This document shows positions 39,601 to 52,367 of a stretch of 61,992 bases of DNA, piece by piece. A program made the position numbers and the translations under genes. Below the pieces are notes generated by a model. That model was given only the letters and a program-made list of their open reading frames with translations, was not told the DNA's origin and made no database searches. The stretch spans positions 81,355 to 143,346 of the forward strand of contig NW_019091404.1 in assembly GCF_001949145.1 (NCBI RefSeq), written 5' to 3'. Position 1 is the first letter of the stretch. Every line of letters starts with the position of its first letter. The stretch is from Acanthaster planci (taxonomy: Eukaryota; Echinodermata; Asteroidea; Valvatida; Acanthasteridae).

Positions 39601-42600
39601 CACCCAGTGGTGAAAGGGTGTTAGAATCTGACGGGTTGAGTCAGAAAAAAAATGCCGCGGGGGTAACGGTTAACAAATCCTTTTGGAAGGGCCACTCTTC
39701 GTTTTTCACGTCTTGCGCCAGCTGAAGAAAGCAAGCCAGGGCATCCCAGTTCCAGGTGTTACGCTGCACAAATCAGGTTTTAGTCTCAACGGAGTAGACA
39801 GAGCATGGGGATGAAATTCAAATAAACACCCTTGACTCCCAGGGTACCCCCATCTTCTGCTGCTCCCAGACTTGCCCTGAACGTACTGGAATGTGTCCTA
39901 CATGCCTGCTTAAAGCGGTGCGAGATGTCCCCTCATCAAACCAGACCTGCCTGGGAGAAAAGCCCTTGAAATACCAAGCCCTAGACATTAATTTGCACTC
40001 GCCCCCGTCTGAACATCCAGACTTCCCAACTACAACTGTACCCCACAAAGTGTTTTGGCACAGTTCCGACCCCCATCAAACCCTGTTGTCATGATCTCAA
40101 TGAGGCCTTTCTCCTCTAGACCATTGAAATGGCTCTCAGCACCCAGCCTGGCCCTCCTTGAAGCGTGAATCTCCGGGTGTACGTGCAGTGCACCAGATGT
40201 TTAGGCCAACCTTTCCTGTGACAGGAGGGCCCATCAGACATGCCCCAGGTTGGTTTGATGGCCCTGTCACAACATGACACCCCATAAAGAGACAGTCTCT
40301 TAGGATCACCCTCACCTATATGTGTGGTCATGAACTGCTGACAGCTCCAAGCCTTTAACTTAGTAACCCCCCCCAACAAAAACATACTTTTCCTATAGTT
40401 GTGGGGATAAACTCACTAGTCTTTACACTATTTTTGTGGGGTCTGGGGCTGATTTCACAAAACTCATCTTATCTTGCAACTTATCTTAGGGCTTAAAAGG
40501 AGTCCCAACTCTAAGATTAATCTTTGCTATGAAGGGTTCCAAGATCGGTTTCACCAAACCCATCTTAAGAAAGATGGGTCACAACTAGAAATTTGGTGGC
40601 TGTTTCATGTTTTTTGTACCCTTACACGAAAAGTCGTAGAAAATAAAGGGAAAGCCAAAATACGAACGTATGGCAGAACAGTTGACTCATGTATGGTTCA
40701 AATCATTTTGATAATTCCATTTTAAAAAGACGAACAGGTTTCCTGTACCGTTATTTTTTTAGCATTTTGCTTTAATTAAAACTACCTAATTGCAAAGGAC
40801 AACACTTTTCAAGTCTGTCTCTTCAGCTAGTTTTCACCCACAAAGCAGTTACATTTATAGCTCTAGGACAGTACTTGTCTTTCACTTCGACAATTACTGC
40901 ACGCATTAAATTAATGAGATTGGACACCTCAGACCACTCTTGAGTTAGGAAGAGTTCCTGAAGAAGTTACAGCTTGTTGAAAGCGTCCTTAAGTTTAGTG
41001 AAATTGATTCTAAGACGAGTTGTAAGATAAGACAAGTTACCCTTCTCAAGACACGTCTTAGCATTCATGAAATCGCCCTCTGGAGAAACGGGAATGGAAA
41101 AAAGAGCAGAGCAATGTCCCCAGGAAATTGTCCCCTCTTAACGCAGTTAGGGCCTGCCCACATCTATGGTACATGTACGTGTACATTGCGTATGGACTGA
41201 GTTGGTAAGGTACATGTAGAGAACGGTACTGTTGGCTACAGATAAAGGCTTCGTGCACCTACTTGCAAATGGCAAAGGGCACATTTTGACCAACTTTCAT
41301 CATAATGCGCACAACAGGTCCATGTGAGAGGAACGCACCATTAAAAATGGACACCAAACTCTACTTGGTGACAGACAAGTTCCTGTATTAAATAAATGTA
41401 CAACCACTATCATGAGTAAACCTATTACAAAGACACCCTTGTGAACTGAGATTGATGCTCAGTACTTCTTAGCATGTTAAACTGTCCCAAAATGCAGCAC
41501 TTTTCATTCTTAGGTTTTAATTCAATACGGGCGATTCACAATAGTGCGCCACCAAGAGTTTGCAACACATTGGCCAATCATAACGCGCGAAATTTGTCCA
41601 CCCTTTCCAAACGCGCATTGGGTCGACAAATTTCGCACATTGTGATTGGCCAATGCGTGGCAAACTCTTGGTGGCGCACTATTGTGAAACGGCCATATTC
41701 ACTGATTTCAAAATGCCAGTGGCTGTGGCCAGACATTTGGGACATCTTCACCAATGGTCTGGAGTCCAGTTTCTGTGCTCCTTGACTACAAGTGATCTCT
41801 CCCAAGCCCTGCAAGGCCTTACCCAAATCAGGGTTCACCGGTTCAGCTGAAGGAACATGACCATTTCAAGGCAATGGCCCGATTCCCCCCCCCCCACCAC
41901 ACACCACTTCAGGACATCCATGTAAGCAATACCAATAAATGTCAAATTGGGCTGTTATCATTCAGTCAATTAAGCCATGTCCCTGCTGTTTACCACTCCA
42001 TGGCAAACAAAGTGGCTTTCCGCCAAGGTTAGCAGTTCATTCAGAAGTCACAAAAACACTGGTGAAATGTCTACTGATGGAACAAACACAACAGCACCCA
42101 CAACAACATGCATCCTCTATGCCTGGGACTTTTTTACTGACTACGAAAACGGAAGGGGAGGAGCTCTACTATTTTCAATAAGCCTTTTGCGAGTTAAATG
42201 TGAATAAAATTGGGTACACTGAGTTATCTGCTTGCACTTACATATTAACAATTTGAATTCCCCAGACTTAAGACACTGTTGCTGTATCTGGTGATTCGGG
42301 GCAAGCATTTTGCATGGCGACCACCATCTCTGGTATGGACTGGTTCCTCTGTGCCCTTCTTATCCATTGAAAACAGTGTACTGGGTGCAAGGCCTCCCTT
42401 AAAGCAAAGGCTTGCCTGAATCACGAGGTATAGCAACAGCGTCTTTAGTATGGAGAATTCAAATTGTTACGTTCATGTGAATCTAAAGAAATCAGTGTAC
42501 CAGATTTTTTTTCAAATGTAACTCAAAAAAGGCTTAGGGAAGAGGGAGAGGTTGGGATGTGTGTTCCACTAATGCAAAGAACACTGTTTATGTTCTTTTG

Positions 42601-45600
42601 TAAATACCCTAAATGAAAATATGAAAAATTGATTGAGAATATTGACAATGTGATCGCTGCTTGCACACACAGAACAAAGCCCTGGTTTGTTAATCCTAAA
42701 TTGGAATCTACCAGAAGGCGTAGCCCCACTTACAAGCACCCCAACCCCACCCACAAGCATCTCAACCCCACCCACAAGCACCTCAACACGTCCACATTTT
42801 ACTTACTGGAAAGAAGGTGGTCGTGAATCGCCGATGCCGCCCGTCCGTTCCATGGGAGGCTGCATGTCCGTGGGCGCTTCACTGTGGCTTTGCGATGCTG
42901 TGTCCGAGGGCGCTCCTGTGCTGCCATCGGCGGGCACGAGCTACAGACAGAAACAAAATATTCCAGAGAAAATCATAGAAAAATTTCCCCAAATTGGATA
43001 CTTCTGGACCTTCTACAACTGCATGACTGCATGACAATAAGCCATATCAACAATCGCCTTGAAACACCTCACTGCATAAACTCTTCACACATCTGTTCAA
43101 GTGTGCGTACAGAAGAGCCTCTAAACCCTTCGTCAACAGTCTGTCCAATGAATTTACGTGCTTTCAATTTTGAGTGCCTTCAATTCTTGAAGACCTGTTT
43201 TTCAACTATGACTTGGACAGGAGAAAAGATTTAACCAGACATCTTATGGACAGAAAAAAACTTCAAACTATGAAAAAAAGCCAAATAAACTGGATGTGCA
43301 CAAAATTACACCAAATTCTGTTATTTTGATTTGATGTTTATTTTTCATATCCAAAAAGGGGATAGGGGAACTATCACTCTGTGCGGAAGCAAAGAGGACG
43401 TGTTGTTTTAAATGAAAGTGATGCTCCTTCGGTAGGAACTCACCGCATAGGCGCGCAAGTATATGAGTGTTTTGGCACGGGGCACGCTAAGTATGCGCAA
43501 CGAAGTCATACCAGAATGTACACATATGGTCTTCACGTCTGCGCTGGACGTGTGCAGTAACCTGGTTAGAAAACTTCTTACCAACCTGTCTTTCTTTAGC
43601 TGTTGAGGGTGCACTCCAACCATCGTGGGACGAATTGCAATGAATAAAAAAAAATTTAATGAGCATCTATCGAGCAAGTGTTGTAACTATTGGCCTATTA
43701 AACATAAACGTTAGGCATTTTAACCCTAACCCCTTGGCCCTTTTCAGATACAACCTCAATCCTTCAAAATCTTCCAACTGCCCCCACGAAGAAAATTGGA
43801 TCCTCCACATTCCTCCGATATTTCTCTACTACATTACGTGGAGGGGCGCCCGCTGCCTCACCCCTTCAACACCCTCCGGCAATTCTCTCATCATGTTGAG
43901 GCAGTGTGAATGGCATCCTACAGCAGTATGGAGGGTGTCACATACAAAAGGGGTGGGCATGAATGTATGCATGACTGAATATAAACAACACGAGGTCTAA
44001 CCCACAACCTTGAGACTGTGCATCCTTCGCAAGCTGCAATGCAAGTTTGCCACGCAGCCACAATCCTCTGACATCCTCCAGAACTGCCAGGAGCACTGGG
44101 CAGGAATTCGGATGGTTAGGGCTTTAACTTACTCTCTCAGCTGTTTATGAAAAAGCCTTAATGAGTACACACTGTAACAACAATGGGACTACTAGTAGCC
44201 TACCAGCATTGCTACACAATCAATCATAAAAAAAAGCTGGAACAACAAGAGAACGTAGCCACAGAATTTTTCAAAGACTCACTTGTCACCTTTCAATTAA
44301 ACAAAATCACCGCGCTTCAATAAAAACTTCAGCACGACCTGCTTTGACGTCACGGCTAAACGCTTCCCAAACTAGGGTCGACGGCTTCCACCTCACAAAA
44401 ATGACAGTTCGGCATGTGACGTCCTTGCGCGCCCTATTTAGCATGCTAAAGTCACCGTGAAGCCAGAGTAGAGTCACCGCTGAAACAAATTATCCACACT
44501 CTCCTAATACAATTGAGAAGCAATTTCACACATGGGGGGTTCCTAATTCAAAGGGAAGACTGGATGTAGCAGAGATAAAGGGTTTTTCTCTGCAGCTAGC
44601 GACCTAACCCTTCTTTTTTTGGTTGACGGACTTCTTCTCACTTTTATCTTTCATGCGGTATCCTTTTTATGACGACACTGTGTATGCGGCTATCGATCTT
44701 AAGAGAAAATAAATGGCTGTGTTCTTCTTTCATATCCCATAGTGATGAATTCAATTATCTTCATATTAATTGAAGACATGACAAATACAGATAATCGCAC
44801 TTAGACGTGATGGTGAAATGAATTAATTAAAAAAAAATCCTTTATGGATGACTATTTTCTGAAGTAAAACACCAAAGCATCAGTATCAACAAATTCTTTG
44901 GTATGATTTTGCCCACAAAAAAATGCTGATGAAGGTGAAGAAAATGTTTATGTTTAAATTTTTTCTGGGATAAGATTGTTCTCAATTTTTTCTTCCAATT
45001 AAGGTACCAGGCGTTTTAATCCTATTAAACCACTTGGATTTTTAAATCTAATTAGGGTTTAGTGTTAGTTACCTGTTTTGAATGACAGAGACTCAAATTC
45101 TTAAAGGTTTTTTAAAGTCACATGCAAAGGCCCAATTATATATTTTTTTTATTTACGATTTTTGGGAAAAGAACAAGAAAAACTAAACATTTCTATAAAC
45201 AATGTAATATGACCAAGGCATGAACATGATCCCTTACTACGATCACACCACAATAAAACCTCCTTGGGAAAAAAAAATTACATTTTGGAGAAATCCCTAA
45301 GCTGCCCCTTTAATCACAAATCAATCAGCCTATAGAAAAGCCTCCTTGATGGACATGCCCAACACAATGACATCCAGCCATTGGCCAGACTCCAATGCCA
45401 GGCTAGGGCCAACCTCATTAAATGGACCCATTGTCCAGGGGTCTTTTGTTGGTGTTTCTTAGGGGGAGCTGCAATGGGAAAGAAACCTGAAAGCTACCTG
45501 GAATTTCGGATAACCCATTACACGTCTGCTCCAATGGGAAATGCATGTAAGTGATCATTACAGGAGAACACCCAACGCATTAAACCAGTGCATGCTGTTC

Positions 45601-48600
45601 CATTACACGTACATGTATGTGCATCCGCACACAGCACCATTGTTACACATTAAAAATTTATTAATTACAAGACATTTGGACACAAGTATGGGGAGGGATC
45701 TACCCATCTGTAAAAATTGGGAAACAGTTTAACGTCAATATTTGGTAATATGTCTCAGCTTTGTAAATTCTTACCAGCGTATTTAACACAATTCAAGATA
45801 TTCTTCAGCACATTTTAAACTGAATGGATAATTAATCCTTACAAATATGCAGACAAGATAGAGATGTCTGCACTGAGTGGAACTTATTCTGGTCAAATTT
45901 ATTTACCCAAGTCATTGCAAAAACGTTTTGAACCACCACCGCACACATTTTTATCCCAATTAATCATGTACTACACCATCTTTGGCAGAACCTATTACAC
46001 CCATGCTGTCTGGAGAAAAGTTTACCTAGCCACATGCCGGGGTTCAAAGGTCGACAACGGGCAAAGGTCAATGATTCCTCAACACTTGGCAGGGGCAAAC
46101 TCTGGAAGTGGAAAGCCCAGCCACAATATCTCATAAATTACAGCAATGTTTTGACAGCATTGGCAGAGAGGCTGAAGCTTGAAAGGTCACATGGATAACT
46201 TCTCTGTGTGAAAGGGCCACCAGATATTTGCTGTGACAAGGACAGCTCACTCCACGTTTTTCAACTACAGGGTGTGAAAACCTAAACATGAAGCTATCAC
46301 TTCTAATTTTCAGAGTTGAATCGGAAAGCTCAGGTTTTCATTTAAAAAAAAAACCAAACTTTTCTAAGCTCCACAAAAACTTGAAATATTATATTTACTT
46401 AGAGTTTTAAAAACTGGTCAGTGTAAGCACTTAATTCAAAGGATGAAATGTCTTTAACCCCAACCCTACATAATACTACAAATTACGACTTGTAGTAAAA
46501 TGTAGTTATCAGCGCTGCTGCTTGTAAGAGGACATGACCGCATTGTTCTCTGAAGCCATAAAATACAATAGAAAAGACAATGTACCACACAGTGCTGTGG
46601 CACTATGAATGCATGGCTTTATTATTCTCTGTGCGAGTAACAATGGAAGTAACCTAGCCAGAAGTAGTAATATGTAGCACTAGGTCCTTGGGGCTCAGGC
46701 TATTACTTAGTATTTTGTAGTACTGAGTACTGTAAGCCAAACAATATGCTTGGCGGTTAGGGTTAACAAGTTTTAAGAAGTGGAATTTTGAGGGATCCTT
46801 GCGATTAATTTTTTGAGACATGTGCATCTTTGTACTTTTCTTCGATGTACATGTATGAAAATTGTTAGAAATCTTTTTGGAGTTGCATGTGTGTAGGCCT
46901 ACATAACCAAGTATCTGCTGAAATCTAAGGGGTGAGAACAGTTGCTTTGTGTGACCATTTTTGCTGTTGGTGTGCGGATGTTTGCCAATGTTTGTTCTTC
47001 ACAGATGGCCTCTGGATTGAAAGGTACTTTAGGTGTAATAGTGCTGTTTAGCATGATGGTAGGGCTCGACCTTAAGTTCGAGATGTTTGGAGTCGGATTT
47101 GACACTAAGCAGACTTCCGATCCTTCACCCATCTTTTAAGTCACACGGAGAGCAGTTTTATCCACAGGCGAATGGAGGTAGCTTTCCACTATCTATGGAT
47201 CACAATGCCTTGTTCCAGCTCACAATCCATGTGGAAACTAAATCACATAAAGAACTGAACATCATGTGTGAGTCGGAGATGGGCTTGATTATTTTGGGAG
47301 TTAACCTTATTTGCTGTGCAGTACCAGGTTCATGTTAAACCATCGGTCACTTATAAATGCCGCGCTGAAGTACGTGCACACTTAACATGCCTTCAGTCTA
47401 ACAGTTCTGCATAAAATTTAGCTTGCAGTACTCAGTACAAAATACAAAGCAGCAGCCTGAGCCTGAAGGACCTAGCACTACAAATTACTACTTCTGGCTA
47501 GGGCACCCTCCATTGTTACTTATATAGAGAACAATAAAGCCATGCATTCATAGTGTCACAGCACTGTATGGTACATTGTCCAATCTATTGTATCTTACGG
47601 CTTCAGAGAACAATACGGTCATGTCTTCTTACAAGCGACAGGACTGAATACTACATTTTACTTCTACATGTAAGTAGTATTTAGGGCTGTTAGGGTTAAC
47701 GTTACCAAACCTACATGTACATTACTTCCTACTCTTAGGGACACATACATGTACATACATGCTCTGGTACGTGAGCTACCGTACTGGCATATAAGTAAGT
47801 GGCTCCACATGAAAATTAAGTTACAAATTACAAAATGTAGATTAATAATTGACTCAATATTGATCTGCAGAAGGAGAGAACATGTTGGCTTTTCAAAATT
47901 GTTCACTCAGCGACAGTGGAATTTTGCCAAGGTTTTAATGTTTCAGACGAGACACAGTGACTCCAGGTGCAATCAAGTAAGCGTTTGTGTCCACTGACCA
48001 CTGTTCATTAATTTCTAATGACCTGTAACATGTGTGTATATTTCTTTTTAGGTCAAGACTAATTTTGGATTTTTTTGCCCCTGCCTGACGGCGTGCATTA
48101 TGTGTACTCAGTGCTTGCCAAATCCATCCTTGGAAATACAGGTCAAGACTGTTACATGAACATGAATAGAAGATGCCAGACGAATAGACTCTACAACAGG
48201 GAAACCATTTTCAATGTGTGCTCCTTGAATGTACCATACACAATGTACATGTAATCTGTTGGTGCCAGACCATTTTGGATTCCAGGCCTCTACACTGTAT
48301 TTCAGGTGTGTTTTTTAAAATGTGGCTTAAATTAAATACAATTTATCACATATCCTAGATTATTTTACATGATAACTGTCATTAATTTGCGATAAACATT
48401 TAGTTTCTTGCAGTTACGTGTACTTTTACTCTTGGGTTCCAGATATGAAAATTTGACCTCGCTTTCAATTCAAGATGGCCGCCACATTATTTATAATTAA
48501 GCATCACAGCTGGTGTCTTGGAGTGCTTTCCTCAATAGAGGAAGGGTTCATGGGTTCCCGCCCAGGTGGCTCAGCGCAAAGTCCGCACTGCATCCTCTAG

Positions 48601-51600
48601 TCTAATTCTGGTCTACTGAAACAAACTGTGCATTACAAAAATGGTAGGCCTACCTGTGTAATATAAACCCCAAGGCATGCCTGCTTGTGTACATGTAGGT
48701 GTACGTGTGCAGATGTGAGCATTGTCAGGTACCCACCAAATCTACTGCATGTATGTTGGAAGCTCACGAAGGCCTCTTTGTAGGGCTGAAAACTGCACGG
48801 CTCAATTTTAACCCTCTGTGGACTCTTTCTTTGCATGCACCTGATCCCGATAAAACCAGAAGGTTGGGAAGTGAGTACCGTAGTCCACAAGCCCAGTGTA
48901 TTAACAATGCATGCAGGCAAACGTGGTTTAATTTTTGGCAGTTGTGTGCTCCTCTTTGCTCGGGAGAAAGGGTAACTTAATTGTTTTCATTGTATTTTAG
49001 AACCATGCTGAATGTAACAAAAATCATAATTTTTTGATATTATAACTGGTGATTGCAACCCCCCCCCAAAAAAGGAAAAAAGACTGAGTTATTTTGTACC
49101 AGTGTAAGTCCATTTTTCCCCAATTTCTGGTGCTTACTGTGTTTGCTACAACTCTGGGCCCAGATCTGTCCACAAGAGGAAGTTATGAACTTTACACACG
49201 TATTCTTAATCCGATCGACAATGTCGTGCTAAGTGCCCTGTATTACTCCATAATTGGTTTCATTGGAAACTTCTTTATCGCGTGCATTTGTTTGTTGGCC
49301 AAGTGTCAGTGTTACTACCCCCAAAGCTTTATCAGCGGACCGACAGAATGGGCGGTCGGTCATGAATGGGCACACACACAAAAAGCCAGCGCGACTGCCA
49401 CGCTCTGACTCTGCCACCTACAGAACAAACTCATTGATCATAATCTATATACACGTATAAAAAAAATCCAGTACTTTTTCCCTTAACTTGAACCTGGTCA
49501 AGCAAGCATTGAAATGCAAATATAATAGCCATGAAAAAGGCTGCGGCAATTAAACCCGAAATGACAATCACACGATGGATGAACTCACCCGCCTCCGTCC
49601 CCCCCCCCGAAAAAAGAAGAGCAAACAATAACTCCACAGACGCAGATATTAGACATGACCGCAGAGATCCCCCGTATTTTTTGCAACATTATCCTATTCC
49701 TTTTGTAACGTCCTTATCGGCGTACACGCACAAGTACATACCGTCAAAGCAAGCAGCTTTGTAAAGCCTTCAGCACATTCATTCACAGCTTGACGTACGG
49801 TATCAGATGATTCATTTGGCTCACGACTGAATTGCCAGAGCACATAGACATGCAGGCCTAATCTGTGCTGTACAATACCGCTACACCTGCTGTATATACG
49901 GCCTAATATTTCCATGAGGCACATAAATTGAATCCACTCAGTTTGTACCTGTGCAGTTGACACGTACATGTACAGTGTATACGTAATCCTGCAGGTGTGT
50001 TACCGATACTTGCAAACTCAGAATTTTTTATTAATTAAAAGAGGCAAGTTTGTCATGTTATTTCTGCTAAGCAGTATTTTAAACTTTTTTCCTCCCAAGT
50101 TGATTTTTTCCCCCAAGAAAACAGACCACAGGCCAATCAACATTAAAAGGAACACCAACTTTTTCCACATGTACCGGTACATGTGGACATGTATGTCATG
50201 TGTATGTGTAACAAGTCGGTCTCCACATTACATGTGTAAATTGCTCTTTTGCTAAAATGTCAGCAATGCACAATGGCATGCATTCTTGTAAAATAAACCT
50301 GACCCGATCAACAGAAAAATTTGGTTGAACTAGACATGTACGGTAAGCCAGCCAACGAGCCTTTACATTTTTCTTGAGAGCATCCACATTCCAAGAACAG
50401 TTGCATAATCCATAGTACACACAAGTTGCATATTGCAAATCCCGCAGGGTAGAGAAATCGATGTTGGATGATGAAGTACTGTACCTCATAAGACACAACA
50501 ACAAACAGACGTACATGTAGGTTCAACGGTCAATGGCTGTTGACCGTTTTACATGTAAATCTTGAGCACTGATAAAAACAAAAATCCCTTCTCTTCTCTG
50601 TGACTAATGCTTCAACACTGACTCATGGCGATGATAGCGGCCATCTTGAATTCAGCCAGAGGAGTACACTCACGCAGGGAGGCCGGGTGATTACACATTC
50701 ACACATGTCTTTTACAGATATCATGGGGTAGGGGGATGGTCAGGGTCGGACACAGACAAACAATCAATGCTGCAGAACCAACAAACAGACACTGGCTGCC
50801 CTCTGTATGGGCTGGGCACTTTCACTGCCTGTGAAGGTCTTTGACAGGTCCATTTTTAGAGGGAAAGCAGGTACAACGGAGACCTTTACATGGGTATAGA
50901 GAGCCTCGAGGACTGTACCGAGTTGTGTACCAAAAAGCCCTCCCCACCCCCCAAGAATTTTAAATGGACACCCTCTGATATTTGGTAATTAAGTTCCAAT
51001 GCTAGTGGGATCAACAGTACAATTATATTCCATTTTATAATCTGAGTTAAAATTCAGTTTTTTTCCCAGCCCCATCAAGCAAGTCCAAAATAGAAAATAC
51101 GCTGCAGTAAAGCACGTGTATGCTGGGACTACAGTTTGGATGTTTGGTTCGAATGTATCAACGCCGGTAGGCAGGTTCCCTTATTTACAAATAATGAACT
51201 TCAGCACCGTGTCTATGAATTTGTAACAAAATAAATACAGGGAGCCATACTTGTTCACCAGCAATCGATCGTACATGTAATCAACCTCATTCCCATGGCA
51301 ATTATTAGCTGCCATATTGCGCCCACTCTCACACGAGGTAGTCCATGGGGACCAAGTTGACATAATCGTTTCCTGGCTTGTGCTGCGTGCTCACTATATC
51401 ATCAGAATGAAACAAAACTAACAGAATTTCTTTCTTCTTTGTTATTGTCAATAATCAGCATAAAGCTTGTTTTGGTTCTTCTACCTTAACGATGGAAAAA
51501 AAATTGTGGAATTCTTCCGATGCCATGTTCATGCCTGTGGTGTACATGTGTGCATGTACAGTGTGCATACATGTATGTTCACGTACTACGCCTGTATGAC

Positions 51601-52312
51601 ATATTTTTTCATTTATTCGAGTTTTGTACTCAATGTGCTTGTTCTTAGCCAAATTGCCCAAGGAAACATGTATGTAGGAATACTGGAATTCATTTCATAT
51701 CACTATTTATTTTTGTTTGCTTATCACATAATAATCTGAATGTACTGTATTGCAAACCAAAAGGCAGACAAACGTCTGTCAAGTACTGACCTGCATTATT
51801 ACCTGCATACCCTTTTTCAAAAACAAATTAAAGTGGTAATGCGAAATCTGTTCAAAGGTGTTTGCCATTATTCACTTCTTTGTTGCACAACAACTGCACA
51901 GAGTTTTTACAATCTATTTTTTTCTGAAGGCTGGGTTTTTTGTTTGAAAAGGCATAACTCTCAGAAAAAATGTCAGAAATTCATCATAGACCACCAGCGA
52001 GAATCTAAAATAGGCAGAGCTTCCAGGGCCCTTACGCAGGCCTTGGATCATGGCCGTAAGGGACTTCGCGCTGCGCACTCGTGTTACGTGTTTCAGGTTC
52101 GTGCACAAATTTTGGACTCTAACAAGACTACACTCCCTGTTTTTCAATGTGCCCTCCCACTTTTCAAATCCTAGCTAAAACACTGTTTCCATGATCACAT
52201 CTGACTTGTGCCTTGACTTCCCCCACCATGTTTATCCATTTTTGTCCATCAGGACAAGAGGCAGTACAGTCCATCAGTGAATGACAATCCCACCAAGGAA
52301 GATGAGAGAATG

Positions 52313-52367
<55 letters not shown>

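Larger units (their letters stand above)
28377..42806 (-). other. Dvl intron 3 (14.4 kb) with the nested GPCR
   Basis: Hosts the GPCR (33840-34889), the tRNA-like foldback element (29546-29796), an assembly gap (30701-31174), MITE copies (30529-31249, 31884-32046, 41529-41694), a 635-bp inverted-repeat element (40445-41079) and a degenerate minisatellite (39010-39650). Other open frames in it have no recognisable domain. Confidence 0.7.
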
